Positions 1-11,757 of a stretch of 64,000 nt of DNA are shown here, piece after piece; positions within the stretch are counted from its first letter, which is position 1; each line of letters begins with the position of its first letter. The notes under the pieces are model-generated. The model searched no databases. It was not told the origin of the DNA and saw only the letters and a program-made list of their open reading frames with translations. The DNA comes from Rattus norvegicus (Eukaryota > Chordata > Mammalia > Rodentia > Muridae), in contig NC_086026.1 in the NCBI RefSeq assembly GCF_036323735.1, forward strand, positions 51,474,539 through 51,538,538. Direction: 5' to 3'. The position numbers and the translations under genes are program-made.

Positions 1-201
1 ATTAAGCTCAGCAAGTATACAGAATTGTGGAAGAGGAGGGCGAGGGGTGACTAGGAGGGCAGGGATTGGTGTGGGAATGATAGATTGGGTAGCATCTGAG
101 GGAGCTTTTAGCAGAGTGACAGGCAAAAGAGTCCACAGGTGATAGGAGAAAGGCCTAGAATGGAAGAATTAAAAATCCCATGGACAAAATACCATTCTAG
201 G
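1..201. other. Unassigned sequence
   Basis: No gene or recognisable repeat is seen here. This is the left flank of the L1 insertion. Confidence 0.6.
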
Positions 202-216
202 TAGGCACAGCCTTTA
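202..216 (+). repeat. L1 target-site duplication, left copy
   Basis: taggcacagccttta is identical to 1702-1716. It marks the insertion point of the L1. Confidence 0.95.
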
Positions 217-1701
217 TTTTTTTTCCTTTTTTTCTTTATTAACTTGAGTATTTCTTATTTACATTTCGAATGTTATTCCCTTTCCCAGTTTCCAGGCCAA
301 CATCCCCCTCCCCTTCTATATGGGTGTTCCCCTCCCCATCCTCCCCCCATTACTGCCCTCCCCCCAACAATCACGTTCACTGGGGGTTCAGTCTTGGCAG
401 GACCAAGGGCTTCCCCTTCCACTGGTGCCCCTACTAGGCTATTCATTGTTACCTATGAGGTTGGAGCCCAGGGTCAGTCCATGTATAGTCTTTGGGTAGT
501 GGCTTAGTCCCTGGAAACTCTGGTTGGTTGGCATTGTTGTTCATAAGGGGTCTCGAGCCCCTTCAGCTCTTTCAGTCCTTTCTCTGATTCCTTCAACGGG
601 GGTCCAGTTCTCAGTTCAGTGGTTTGCTGCTGGCATTCGCCTCTGTATTTGCTGTATTCTGACTGTGTCTCTCAGGAGAGATCTACATCCGGTTCCTGTC
701 GGCCTGCACTTCTTTGCTTCATCCATCTTGTCTAATTGGGTGGCTGTATATGTATGGGCCACATGTGGGGCAGGCTCTGAATGGGTGTTCCTTCTGCCTC
801 TGTTTTAATCTTTGCCTCCCTATTCCCTGCCAAGGGTATTCTTGTTCCCCTTTTAAAGAAGGAGTGAAGCATTCACATTTTGATCATCCGTCTTGAGTTT
901 CATGTGTTCTGTGCATCTAGGGTAATTCAAGCATTTGGGCTAATAGCCACTTATCAATGAGTGCATACCATGTGTGTTTTTCTGTGATTGGGTTACCTCA
1001 CACAGGATGATATTTTCCAGTTCCCTCCATTTGCCTATGAATTTCATAAGGTCATTGTTTTTGATAGCTGAGTAATATTCCATTGTGTAGATGTAGCACA
1101 TTTTCTGTATCCATTCCTCTGTTGAAGGGCATCTGGGTTCTTTCCAGCTTCTGGCTATTATAAATAAGGCTGCTATGAACATAGTAGAGCACGTGTCTTT
1201 GTTATTATATGTTGGGGCATCTTTTGGGTATATGCCCAAGAGAGGTATAGCTGTGTCCTCAGGCAGTTCAATGTCCAATTTTCTGAGGAACCTCCAGACT
1301 GATTCCCAGAATGGTTGTACCAGTCTGCAATCCCACCAACAATGGAGGAGTGTTCCTCTTTCTCCACATCCTCGCCAGCATCTGCTGTCACCTGAGTTTT
1401 TGATCTTAGCCATTCTGACTGGTGTGAGGTGAAATCTCAGGGTTGTTTTGATTTGCATTTCCCTTATGACTAAAGATGTTGAACATTTCTTTAGGTGTTT
1501 CTCAGCCATTCAGCATTCCTCAGCTGTGAATTCTTTGTTTAGCTCTGAACCCATTTTTTAATAGGGTTATTTGTCTCCCTGCGGTCTAACTTCTTGAGTT
1601 CTTTGTATATTTTGGACATAAGCCCTCTATCTATTGCAGCATTGGTAAAGATCTTTTCCAAATCTATTGGTTGCTGTTTTGTCCTAACCACAGTGTCCTT
1701 T
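217..1701 (-). mobile_element. 5'-truncated L1 retrotransposon
   Basis: The poly-A/3' UTR end (poly-T on the plus strand) starts at 217 and the truncated 5' end is at 1701. The minus frame 1509-940 is the ORF2 C-terminus: it carries the L1 signature around CWRGCGERGTLLHCWWDC and runs 189 codons without a stop. A 15-bp perfect direct repeat, taggcacagccttta, flanks it (202-216 and 1702-1716), so this is a genuine target-site duplication and a fairly young insertion. Further upstream (1510-1701) the reading frame is broken. The element is about 1.5 kb of a normal 6-7 kb, lacks ORF1 and the catalytic parts of ORF2, and cannot move. Confidence 0.97.
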
Positions 1702-1716
1702 TAGGCACAGCCTTTA
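1702..1716 (+). repeat. L1 target-site duplication, right copy
   Basis: This is an exact copy of 202-216 at the truncated 5' end of the L1. Confidence 0.95.
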
Positions 1717-1910
1717 AACTGCTGTCTAGAGATCCCCTCCAGGATGACGGACATCTTGCCAAATATTTCACCACCAATTTGATTTTCCTAGCAGAACGGA
1801 ACAACGGTCCCTTCTTACAGAGGAAGGAATTCCATTACCTTGTTCAATGAGGCAGACAGGTGGTACTGCATCCCCAAGTCCTACTGAGCAGAGGTGAGCA
1901 GGGCATGAGG

Positions 1911-2195
1911 TTATAAAGATGGTTCAGTGCTTAAAGCGTTTAACACAAGAGTAAGAACAAGAGTTTGCATTCCCAGACCAAGCATAAATCTGCTGGGTGT
2001 ATTGGCCCATTTGGGTCCGTGTCCCCAGAGCCAGAGATGGGATTTCCATGGCAATCTAGGTAGCTGGACTAATCTGGGTTCACTTAGAGAATTATCTAGA
2101 AAGGACAGTAGTGCTAATTTGGGCCTCCTCATAAACACATATATGCCATCCACAAATGTGTGGGCACACGTAGAATGCATGCACACGTGAGGATG
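1911..2195 (+). mobile_element. Degenerate tRNA-derived SINE (B3/B4-like)
   Basis: It begins with an A-box-like 'aagatggttcagtgcttaaagc' sequence and continues as a decayed rodent SINE ending in a CA-rich tail, as B3/B4 elements often do. The sub-family is uncertain. Confidence 0.5.
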
Positions 2196-2201
2196 TGTGA
2201 G

Positions 2202-2207
2202 CGTGCG

Positions 2208-2250
<43 letters not shown>
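2202..2250 (+). repeat. (GC)n/(CA)n microsatellite
   Basis: An alternating GC tract (about 2203-2216) runs directly into (AC)17. The whole purine-pyrimidine alternation is about 49 bp and has Z-DNA potential. An A-rich run follows at 2289-2305. Confidence 0.9.
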
Positions 2251-2252
<2 letters not shown>

Positions 2253-2305
2253 GTATACATTATATACACACATACAAGGAGAAAGAAAATGAAAAAAAAA
2301 AAAAA

Positions 2306-3550
2306 GAATCATCTTTGGTAGGAGCTCTGGCTGGTAATGCTGGCTGGTGACAGACTCTTCTGATGTTTTTAGTACCTAATTTTCCCAAACTCATCCAACA
2401 GTAAGCGCGTTGTTCAACCTTCCTATTTCTAGGGCCATGGTGGAGGCAAGAATCACCCCAGATGAGTTGCCCTCCCCTATGTCTGGCAGCTAACTATTGC
2501 TTGCAACCTAGCTCCCAGGCTGCAGGCAGCATGAGCATGTGGAAGGCTCAAACATGCTCAATGGATGCTTTCTACACTGAACTGAGAGGAACCAGTGGGC
2601 CAGCCTCGGCTGTGTGCTGAGAGTGGCTTTCCTAGCACTCTTGTCCTCGGCTTTGGTGTCAGGATTAGCTGATGCTATGCCAGTGAGGCTGGAGCCTGGG
2701 AAGGCAGCAATATCCAAGGCTCTCCCACAGGGAAGAATCCCACTGAGCATGTTTATGTCTGTAACTCAATGTCTTCTGCTTATGTTTGTTACTCAACGTC
2801 TTCTTTGGACATGGTGGAGAATCTTGACGCTAAAACCTTCCTTATTTGCTGCCTCATCAGAGAGAACTTTGCGGGTCATTGGTTTCCATGGTTTATTTCA
2901 CAGAAATGTAACTTACTATCTAATTTGTTTTTTTTTCCCCCAAGAAAAGGCCTGGGGTTTCAAATCATCTGTTTCCTGTGCGGTTCTTGGATCTAACTCA
3001 TGTCTAAGGAAATCTGGACCAAGGCTGTGTTAGGTCCATCAGTCTGCCCCATGCTACCCCTTCAATAAAGAACCAGAGAAAATTCCAGCTGTCTTTATTA
3101 ACTTTTGCCAGGTTTCAGCATGGGGACTTGCCCTGTTGGCAGTGACTTGCTGGCTTCTGTAGGCATCAGGATACTCTCAGCGTACTGCTTACCCCCACAG
3201 CCTACCATCCCTTCAGGGGGATGGTGCTCAGCAGGCTGAGTGAAGCAGCCCAGCTTCTCAGCCTGGGTCCTAGCACAGCCTTCCCCTCTGTGATTCTCCA
3301 GCCTGGGATCCCACGCTCCAGGCAAACACGTACTTAACCTTCTACAGTCACAGCTGAAATCCACCCCCTCTTAGCTTCCGTCTTTCATGGTCAACTTTCA
3401 GATACACATAGGAAAAGAACAAAAACAAAAAACACTTCAACTTACTACTGTCAGTGCACCCACACTTATAAATCTTTCTGAAGAATGTACATTATCCTTA
3501 TTTTAAAATGAGAGAAGTCAAGGCAGTCCTTCAAAGTTCCTGTTATTTTG
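2306..3550. other. Unassigned sequence with a chance 139-codon frame
   Basis: No recognisable repeat is seen. A plus frame at 2614-3033 starts with a hydrophobic signal-like stretch, and an AATAAA hexamer follows at 3064-3069, but no splice structure, family or codon pattern supports a gene. A short imperfect duplication (2755-2777 and 2781-2803) is present. Confidence 0.4.
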
Positions 3551-3752
3551 TTTAAAGATTTATTTTTATTTCATGTGTATGAGTGCTTTGCAGTCATGCA
3601 TGTATGTGTACCGTATGCATGCTTGGTGTCTCTGGCAGGCAGAAGGGCACCGGTCTCCCTGGAAGTGGAATTAAAGATGATTGTAAGCTGCCATGTACGT
3701 GTGGGGAACTAGACTCGGGTCCTCTGTAATCATGAGCCTTCTCTCCAGTCCT
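3551..3752 (-). mobile_element. B3/B2-type SINE
   Basis: On the plus strand it reads from an AT-rich tail (aaagatttatttttatt) through 'gaactagactcgggtcctct' to 'tctctccagtcct', the reverse complement of a B2/B3 head. It is diverged. Confidence 0.85.
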
Positions 3753-3844
3753 AAACTTCCTGTTCTTAACTATCACGTTATTCTGTGTTTCCTACAGTCA
3801 GTCACTGCAGTATGGCAGAGATAAAGAGGATTTGAGATCAGGAG

Positions 3845-3960
3845 CCCTCTGCCCCGACTGCTGTGACATATGTGAACTTAAGCAGGTCATGCTGCTCCCC
3901 CGAGCCTCAGTTCTGATAACTTCCGATCCCTACCACATACTAACAGGTAAATAAAGAACA
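3845..3960 (-). mobile_element. MIR fragment
   Basis: 'gctgtgacatatgtgaact' followed by 'gagcctcagttctgataact' matches the MIR stretch around 'ctgtgtgaccttgggcaagtc'. It is an old, degenerate mammalian tRNA-derived SINE. Confidence 0.55.
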
Positions 3961-5795
3961 AAGACTTCCTTCTCCTCGACTCCTGAGACACAGACAATTG
4001 GTCCTAAGTAACTTGTCTCTGTCTTTTTCCTCCTACACCTTCCCCATGCCTCTCTCCACCCCAAAGGTCCTCAAAAGCCACGTTTTCAAGTTTCCAAGAG
4101 CTTCTGCAGGGCAGCTGGGGCCTAGGGACAGCTGCTGTGCCCCCGCTGGTCTGCATTTCCCTAAGAAGAAGAGGGGCCAAGATGTGTTAGGACTCTGTGA
4201 AGGAAAATGCAGAAAGGACAGCATGCTGGTCAGACTGGAACATAAGTCTGACCAGAGGAAGGAGGTTGGGAAACATGGCAGAGACCCATGAAAGCTACAG
4301 GAAGCTTGCAAAGGCAGTCAGGGAAACCTTGAGGTAATGTTGCCAGAGGGCTGCCGGTGTCTCCCAGGAGAAGAACTCTCTCATTACCCAAGCTCTGCTT
4401 AATGTTAGCTGGAAGGGCTTATGGGAGGCACTGATGGGCTTTAGAAAAGAACAGTCAGGGCCCTGCTCGGCTATGCTCACTGTCCACACAATAAAAGGAA
4501 TAAAAAATGATATATCTCTTAATTCCACTGCTCATAGCTAATAAACCTCCTTAATAGGAAACAGCATGATGAATTTAGCTTTATCTTTGAGCAATCCTGT
4601 CCCAGTCTTTGTGACACTGTAGTGAAGGTGATTCTGTAGTAGGATTAAGGGTCAGTTGGCTTCACTCTTTCTGTGAATGAAAGGAATGGGGATATGCTTT
4701 CATCAGATCTAGTCCAATCTGGTTTGGTCTGGTCCATTCTGATCTGGCCTTAAGTTCTGGACAGGTCACTTTGATTGTCTTCTCAACTGAGACATCTGTG
4801 TCCTCCCCTCTAAGAGACGGGAGTAATGGCTTAGGTTCTGGTCTCATGCAAGGTTCTGCATCCTCCTCTCTAAGGGGCTGGTGACCACTGCTGTGTCTGT
4901 TGTCTGTATGGTATGGTTGTCAGCCAATCCCATCTAGTAGAACAGCACCACAGAGACATTGAAAAGAATTTCCATAACGCAGTCTCTCAGACCTGTTCAA
5001 TTGGCATCCATGAATGTAGGACCCACTCCGCACTTTCAGAAATATCCTCAGATAGTTGTTATGGTCAACCAAGCACGGAAGCCAAAAATTTGCCAAGAAA
5101 CTATACAGTGGGAGAGAAAGGAACTTAGTTTTTCCGCGGATTCCAAACAATATTCTGCACCTACCCTGTGAACTACCCTGTATCTTGGTAACTATTCTTC
5201 ATGTCCCTCTCCCTTTGTCCCATGAGCCTTTCTCAGCTCAGATTTATTTGTATGCAATATTTCCAAGGACATAGTTAAGGGGTTGCATGGTTCTTCTGCA
5301 CAGGCCTTGGTATCCTCAGAAAGATCCATTCTGCATGTCTCTCTTGTATGCTTTCTGAGGAATTTCACTAAAGGCCTATGTGCCCTGAAAGCTTGTCAGC
5401 CTCCCTTAGTAGATGTGCAACAGATTGGTCATTATGTCAGTAGAATGTAAAACCCAAACACACACAAGCACAAATGCATGACCATGTGCACGTTGAAGAA
5501 GCACATTCAGCAATCTCTGGGCCGTGCCATCCTGTGTTTACACTCCGGTGACCCGTGTGTAGCAACCGAATACAGCCTTCTGAGAGCTGTCCTTTGTGTC
5601 GGATTCCTAACCGTGCCTGCTGAGAGTGATTCCCATGGGAGGGTGTGGCCAACAGTCCAAGTTCCTGGCAATGGCATCTGGAAAATCTTCATCAAGGACC
5701 ATGGAACAAAGAAGAGGGGCTCCTTGTTCTTGGCTATGGCCTCCACTAATGTATCGAGTCTGCTCGGAGCCAATACTAATTTGCTCTTGTGAATA
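3961..5795. other. Unassigned sequence
   Basis: No gene, RNA gene or recognisable repeat was found. Short open frames on both strands lack any family resemblance. Confidence 0.5.
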
Positions 5796-5799
5796 AAGG

Positions 5800-5990
5800 A
5801 AATAGTGATATTAAAAATTTATTGCCGGGCCCAGTACAAAGTGCTTTTCATGAATCATCTAACTTAAGCCCCCAACAGCTGTAGGAGGAAGACATTTAAT
5901 GGACAAAGAAGTCCAAGAGAGATGACAGCCTTGCTCAACCTGAAAGCTCTGAGTGGAAGAGTTCAGACTTAAGCATCAGGACCAGACAGC
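5800..5990 (+). mobile_element. MIR element
   Basis: The run from 'aatagtgatattaaaaattt' through 'gcttttcatgaatcatctaa' to 'gacagccttgctcaacctga' follows the MIR consensus in order, including its conserved core. Diverged, as expected for this age. Confidence 0.75.
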
Positions 5991-7588
5991 CTCAGGCTCT
6001 TCCTGGTCTGTCTCTTTGCTTCTGAGATGCTGGTTTAATCTGGATAAACCTACTCACTGTGAAGTTCTCCAGGCCTGTCTCCTTGCCTGAACTATTTTAT
6101 TTGCTGGCTCTTTGCCCTTGTCTCCCCTCCCATAACTTTGTACAAAGTCCTTCAAGACCACTGGAGTCATCAAATAATGTGCAATTACTGTTCATCTGAA
6201 AACTGACTCTCCCACTCATCTCCTTGGAGTCCTCCCATGACTCCCACCCTCTCCTCTTCTTACTAAGCCTAGAGATCCTCTCTACTGTTTGATATGTCAG
6301 GTGGGTCTGCGCGCAGGATTTTTATCTTATGCCAATCTTTAGTTGTTTTCAACCCTCAAGATAGAGCGCACCAGTGCTCACAGAGAGTCTGACCTGCAGG
6401 ACGATGTCTACTAAAGCTCAAGTCAGGACTGAGTCATGAACTCAACTGTGTTCAGAAAGTGTAAATGCTGTGCCAGGAGGAATCAATAGCTGTCAGCAGA
6501 CCTAGAGAACAACAGTATGTGTTGGACAGGTTTAGGTGACAGGTCAGTGTGATCAAGTTGTGGATATTCTGTCTTGTGCCGCCTTTGAGAGGTGACAAGT
6601 CAGTCATCCAGACAGGTAGGCAGTGCTTAGTTGATGTCTTGTGTCTCCCTGGGACAGCATCATGGAGTAGATGCACAGAGTTCTGGTCTTCACAGAGCCA
6701 AGAATCCGTAGATAATGGAGTTTCTGTGCGACCCTTCCTTCTTGATAATGTTGTTCAATGATCAAAGGCACAAGGAGTGGTTTTTCTAGATGTTCTGGAT
6801 GCCTGGAGATGAACTTTCATCTTGAATTACTGGCTATTTCTGCCCAGTGCTCTCCAGTTTGGGACAGCACAGTAGCAAGACGGAGAGAGGAGTGGGGGAA
6901 AAGGGGATGAGCAGGTAAGCAGGCAGACAGTAGGGCCTGCTCCCCCTAGATGCATCCAGTGGTGATTGCTGACATAGACCCCTTATAGTACACACATCAA
7001 CTTTTGATTTATTCATTCATATATTCATTTATTCACTTATCAAGCATTCATACTGTATTTATTATCTGGCCAGCATTGTGCTAAGTGCTATAAGCTCCAT
7101 ATCAATTAAGGCATACATCTAAATCCCCTGTCGTGAAAATAAGCAATTGCAGAGACTAAATTACAGGGTAGGGTATAGTGGGAGCCAAAAGAGGGATTGG
7201 CTGGCTTGGCCAGAAGATGTAACATGTCTTGACCGGTTGTATGGGCTTCCCGGGCAGACAAGAAGGGAAGACAGGGAATAGTAGAGCTAAGGGCCAGACA
7301 AAATAAAATGAGTATCGGTATGAAGCTGAAGAGGTTAGCAGAGTGGCGATGCTTTGCTGCCGCCAGCAAAACTAATAATAGGGAAAGTGTAATCAGACTT
7401 ATGATGTTGGGACAGAATCCTGGCAATCTACTGGCTCATTGATGGTTCTTAGTCAAAGAAAGAGCAGCCTTATTTGCATTGTGTAAGCTGTGATCTATTC
7501 TCTGCAGTTATTCCACGAGTGTCAAGGAAATCTGACTGAAGGGAGTAGGAGAAAGACAACAAGGAAATCGTGTTCCATAAAATAAAAG
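5991..7588. other. Unassigned sequence with an old repeat remnant near 7010-7120
   Basis: The 7010-7120 part (tattcattcat repeats then 'ggccagcattgtgctaagtg') resembles an ancient MIR/L2/L1M-type mammalian repeat. The rest shows nothing recognisable. Confidence 0.45.
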
Positions 7589-7590
7589 AG

Positions 7591-7689
7591 GGCAAGCCCA
7601 GCATGGTACACTCGTCTTTTCCAGAGGCAGAGGCAGGGGCATTTCTGTGAGTTCCAGACCAGCCTGGGCTACTTAGTCAGACCTTGTCG

Positions 7690-7692
<3 letters not shown>
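7591..7692 (+). mobile_element. B1 SINE, truncated
   Basis: 'agcccagcatggtaca', 'cagaggcagaggcaggggca' and 'ccagaccagcctgggctact' follow the 7SL-derived B1 consensus. It ends in 'cttgtcgaaag' and opens straight into a GA microsatellite that has replaced the A tail. Confidence 0.88.
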
Positions 7693-7758
<66 letters not shown>

Positions 7759-7775
7759 GGAGAGAGAGAGAGGAA
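7692..7775 (+). repeat. (GA)n microsatellite
   Basis: About 80 bp of nearly pure GA in the tail of the B1 element. Long open frames in it are compositional artefacts. Confidence 0.95.
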
Positions 7776-8604
7776 GAAAGGAAGAGGTAGCAGAAAAAGG
7801 AGGGGATGCAGAGACAGGGGAAGAAAAAGACAGAGAGGAAGCTGGGGAGACTCGAGGCACACCTGGATCTTCATGGGAAATGCTGCTCTGAACACAGAGT
7901 TCTGCACAGAACTCATGCATCCGCCTGCAGGAGTCCAATAATCTCCCAAATAGCCTTAGTTCCTAGAATAAAGTAGATGTCATAGAAATGCGTGTTCTGC
8001 TCCAGTGCCGAGGAGGGCTGGCACATGCTACATGTAGTTACACAGACAGTCAGGAAGATATGCACTGAAATAATGTTAGCAATGATTTTTCTCTGTACTG
8101 TGAGTGTGTGTGTGTGTGTTTGACTTTTGGCTTGTTTTCTTTATTCTTGCATTCTAATGTTTCTTTGATGAATATCTGTTACTTATATGAGGATGGAAAT
8201 ATTAAAAATACTTAAAAATAAAGATAACAGAGACTCAAATCACCTCCCCGTCCTAAGCCCTTTCCAGTTTAAGGCCTAAAACACAGTCAAAACAGGCCTG
8301 AGGGAAATGAGCAAACCTGAGAGGTTTCCCTGGTCACTCCATCTCGCCTTTGGCCAATCTGTAGTTTGGAGCTTATATGACAATGATGGAATCCTAAAGC
8401 ACTTATGTGTCTCAAAGAGATGGCTCTTTAAGTCTGCCCCTGCAGGAGCAAGAGAATACCAAAGTATGACACACCAAAGTCCAACTGTAGGAGACCAATG
8501 AGTTTATTGAGCTGTCTTATAAAACTTATGGGAGGGGTTACCTGTAGGAGCAGGTAGTGCAGAATTTGAGAATTCCTCTGCTGCACAAATTGAAAAAGGT
8601 GACA
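7776..8604. other. Unassigned sequence
   Basis: It holds a short (GT)n at 8102-8121. Otherwise no repeat or gene is recognised. Confidence 0.45.
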
Positions 8605-8931
8605 ATTTCTTCATATGTGTATGTGCACATGTGCATGTGAGTGCCCACGCTCATGTGTATGTATTTATATGGAGTCTAGTGTTTGACACTAAGTGTCTTC
8701 TTCACTCTCGGTTTTATTTATTGGAGCAAAATCCCTCCTTGAACCTCACAAATTTGGTTAGCTAGCTAGCCAGTTTTCCCTAGAACAGTCTGTCTCCCTT
8801 TCCCAAGCACTGTGATTCCAAGTAGGCTGCTATGCCCTTCTGACTTTTTGCCTGGCTCAGGGGATCCAAACTCTGCTATCTACACCTGCAAGGCAAGCCC
8901 TTTATTCAATGAACTTTCTCTCTAGCCCATA
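8605..8931 (-). mobile_element. B4 (ID-B1 composite) SINE
   Basis: The plus strand reads through a GT-rich head, then B1-like antisense ('tctgtctccctttcccaagc'), then ID-like antisense ('aggcaagccctttattcaat', 'ctctctagccca'). That order is the B4 composite in reverse. It is diverged. Confidence 0.75.
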
Positions 8932-9639
8932 AGAAAAGTGTTTGCTGACTGTGTGCTGTATGGTGCCATTTCCCTGGGACCATAATGCTATCTTGGGTTT
9001 TGCCCCTGTGTGGCTATGAAAACAGATCAATACAACACTAGCCAGGTCTGTGGTAATGGTGGCGGAGGTATAGACGCTTGCTATGTGGTAGAAGGGAGGG
9101 TTAGGGACCCTCACCAGAGATCCCCACTTCTTCAGCTGCTACTGAGCCTGGGGAGATACTAGCTTATATTAAAAAAAAATGGAAGTTTAACTGAAAACGG
9201 GACTCTGCGATGCAGCTTCCCTGAGGCTGTCGTGAATATGGGCTGGGACTCGGTGGTCCTGAAGATGTTCTGGTGTCACCTCGCTCCTGCAGGCAACCCT
9301 CACCGTGAGCTCTGCAGGAGAGCTCAATAAACTCACTGATCTCGCTCAGCTGGATTTCGGTGAGTCATACTTTGGTTCCCCGTTCACGCCCATCTGTGGT
9401 GACTGGTGGCTCATTGTGCCTCCCCGGGAAAACTTAATGCAGCACCACATTGGCTAACTGGAACTCTCATACTGTGTCATCTGCAAGCATCTCTCCAAGG
9501 AGTAGATTCTTCTATTCAAACAACGCGAGCCACTTTCTCCCACTTGTCTTTCTCTCTAATCTGGATAGAGCTCTGCTGTATTCCCTGTCCACCTCCCTAA
9601 CCCCCACGGCAGGATCATAAACCCCAGCCCAAATTCGAG
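8932..9639. other. Unassigned sequence; possible LTR remnant near 9170-9400
   Basis: The stretch 'gagagctcaataaactcact' at about 9319-9338 carries an AATAAA set in GC-rich sequence, like the R region of an LTR. No partner LTR or coding remnant is seen, so this is tentative. Confidence 0.3.
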
Positions 9640-10190
9640 TCCTTGAGGTTTTTGGAGTCTGTCACATTGGAAGTGTGAGATACAGCCATCTGGCAGGCTA
9701 AAAAGCAAGAGGTTTTGAAATATTTATCTCCGTGAAGCACGAGCCATGATTTTTAACTGTGTGTTAGAGGCTGAGCAGGCACACACTTGGGGCCTTGGCA
9801 ATGGAGCCAGCAGCTCTCAGCTGAATTCTCCCTGTAGGAGAAAGCAGGCATGAAGCTGGCTCCATAAAGAGAGGGAACACAGCATGGCCCTCCTTCCCCG
9901 TGCCTGGCCTTCTGTGTGCTTCCTGAAGGAATATTGGTCGAGAGAGAATGAGCCGGTGCTGAGATTAATAACCGAGGATGCTCTCCGAGGCCCTATAAGA
10001 ATGCTTTACAGAGCCGGGCGCTGATGAGTGGAAGAGAAGAGCCCATCTTAATCAGCAGTGTGAGTTTAAATTTGGGGCTCTCCGGCAAAGTATCTGCAAG
10101 GGCCATTAGCGCTCGTTAATTACACCATAAACGGAGCTCTGGTGGAAAGAGCCACTGGTTCCAGGAGGCTGGATTGGGAAAGCAGCTCAG
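9640..10190. promoter_or_regulatory. Candidate conserved non-coding element (enhancer-like)
   Basis: This is repeat-free, with CpGs retained and clustered homeodomain-type cores (gagattaataacc near 9962; ctcgttaattacaccataaa near 10113; ggccattagcgctcg just before). Such texture is typical of deeply conserved developmental enhancers. The inference is from texture only. Confidence 0.4.
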
Positions 10191-10576
10191 GTGTCTTCAG
10201 GTGACAGTGGCACCCTGAGCACCTTCCTACAGAGCAGCCACATTTCCAGGGTGGGAGAAGGACCCATAGTCCACACCCCAGGAGATCATCACTTGGGATT
10301 TTATCAACTCTGTTATCAAGTACAACGGAAAGGATGAAGACCCTTTTCTGTCCCTTTTCTCTTCTACATTTCCAGCTGAGTCGGTGGGTATCAGCTCACT
10401 CATGGGGACGGTGTTCTTGGGACGTTTCCAGGTTATTTTTAAGAAGGCAGGCGCTCACTGAAAATGAGCAGTCTGCTTTTGTATTAATTTCAAAGACCAT
10501 CTGTGATTGATTTACTAGAATGCTAACAATATTTCAGTTTTCTCTATTTTCCTTCAAGAGCCTCCTAGCCTTGTGC

Positions 10577-11052
10577 AATATATATATATATATACATTGT
10601 GTATATGTGTATATATGTGTATATGTTTATGCGTGTATGTGTGTGTGCATGTGTATGCTTATGTGTATACATACATACATGTGTATGTGTATATGTATAT
10701 ATGTGCATATATGTAACTGCATGTGTATATGTATATGTAGGTGTGTGTAATGTGTGTATATATTTATGGGTATATGTATATGTGCATTGTGTATTTATGT
10801 ATATATGTGTATATGTTTGTGTGTATATGTGTATGTGCACCTATATGTGTATGTGGCTATATGTGGATATGTAACTGTTTGCATATATGTATGTGTGTAT
10901 ATGTTTATGTGTATATATGTATGTGTATATGTGTATGTGTATATGTGTATGTGTGTATATGGATATGTGTATGTGACTATATGTGGATATGTAACTATAT
11001 ATATACACCATGTACGTGTGTATATGTTTATGTGTGGATATGTATGCATATG
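10577..11052 (+). repeat. Long compound (TATGTG)n / (TA)n / (GT)n microsatellite
   Basis: Some 475 bp of alternating purine-pyrimidine sequence, beginning with pure (TA)n at 10578-10594 and passing through interrupted TATGTG and GTATAT units. It has open frames in several phases on both strands only because of its composition. Confidence 0.95.
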
Positions 11053-11365
11053 TCTTCATAGTTTGTCTGCAGAGGTCATTGTCACAGGTGGTACATGATG
11101 ATAGGACTTCATGGTGGCTCCAGTTACAGGAAGCCAACCTTAGAAGGAAATGTTCTTTTTCTTAAACCCAGTGTTGATGTGAGGGGTATATTTTTTCTGA
11201 GCATTGCTGTGCATCAGCTCTGAGGATTTGTGTTCTGGGTGCCCTCTCTACCCAGAAAGTAGAGTCAGAGAAGAAATGAATGACTGGGCTGCAGGGAAGC
11301 CTCTAGGTAGCTACTGGTGAGTATGGGGCCAGACACTGTGCTGAGGTCTTATTTACTTCACGTCA

Positions 11366-11757
11366 ATGACTGTTGCATTGCTGTGTGACCAGGATACCTG
11401 ACAGAAACCACCCAAGAAAGGAAAGATTTACTTGAGCTCAGGCTTCCTGAGAGTTTTAATCCACCACAGTGGGAAAGCCAAGGCAAAGCCACTCAGTCTG
11501 TGTGCGTGGGAGCATGTGTTGGAGCCATTCACATCTTGACGGATCAGAAGTCAGAAAGCATGGCAGGAACAGAGGCCCACTCTGACTGACTCGATTCCTG
11601 TAATTTGGCCCCACCTCCTAAGGTTCCACAGTCTTCCGCAATAGTTATGCTGCTTGGAGAAGTGAGCCTGGGGAAGACATTGCACTTGCAAATCATAGCA
11701 TACAACATAACAATTCTGGGGGGGAGGTGACCATGAGAGCCCATCACAGATAGGAAA
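11366..11757 (+). mobile_element. Rodent medium-reiterated repeat (RMER/BGLII-like), diverged
   Basis: It opens 'gttgcattgctgtgtgacca', continues 'aaaggaaagatttacttgag' and ends near 'gagagcccatcacaga'. This matches the common rodent repeat whose consensus begins 'ttagggtttctattgctgtg'. The official family name is uncertain. Confidence 0.6.

Noticed and set aside
940..1509. 189-codon minus frame as a host gene
   Set aside because: It is the C-terminal part of L1 ORF2 in a truncated insertion.
7669..7949. Open frames of about 90 codons on both strands, rich in Arg-Glu or Leu-Ser
   Set aside because: They are translations of the (GA)n microsatellite and its flanks.
10520..11137. Several overlapping frames of 76-114 codons rich in Tyr, Val, Cys, His and Thr
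   Set aside because: Pure products of the TATGTG-type microsatellite; no start context, no family.
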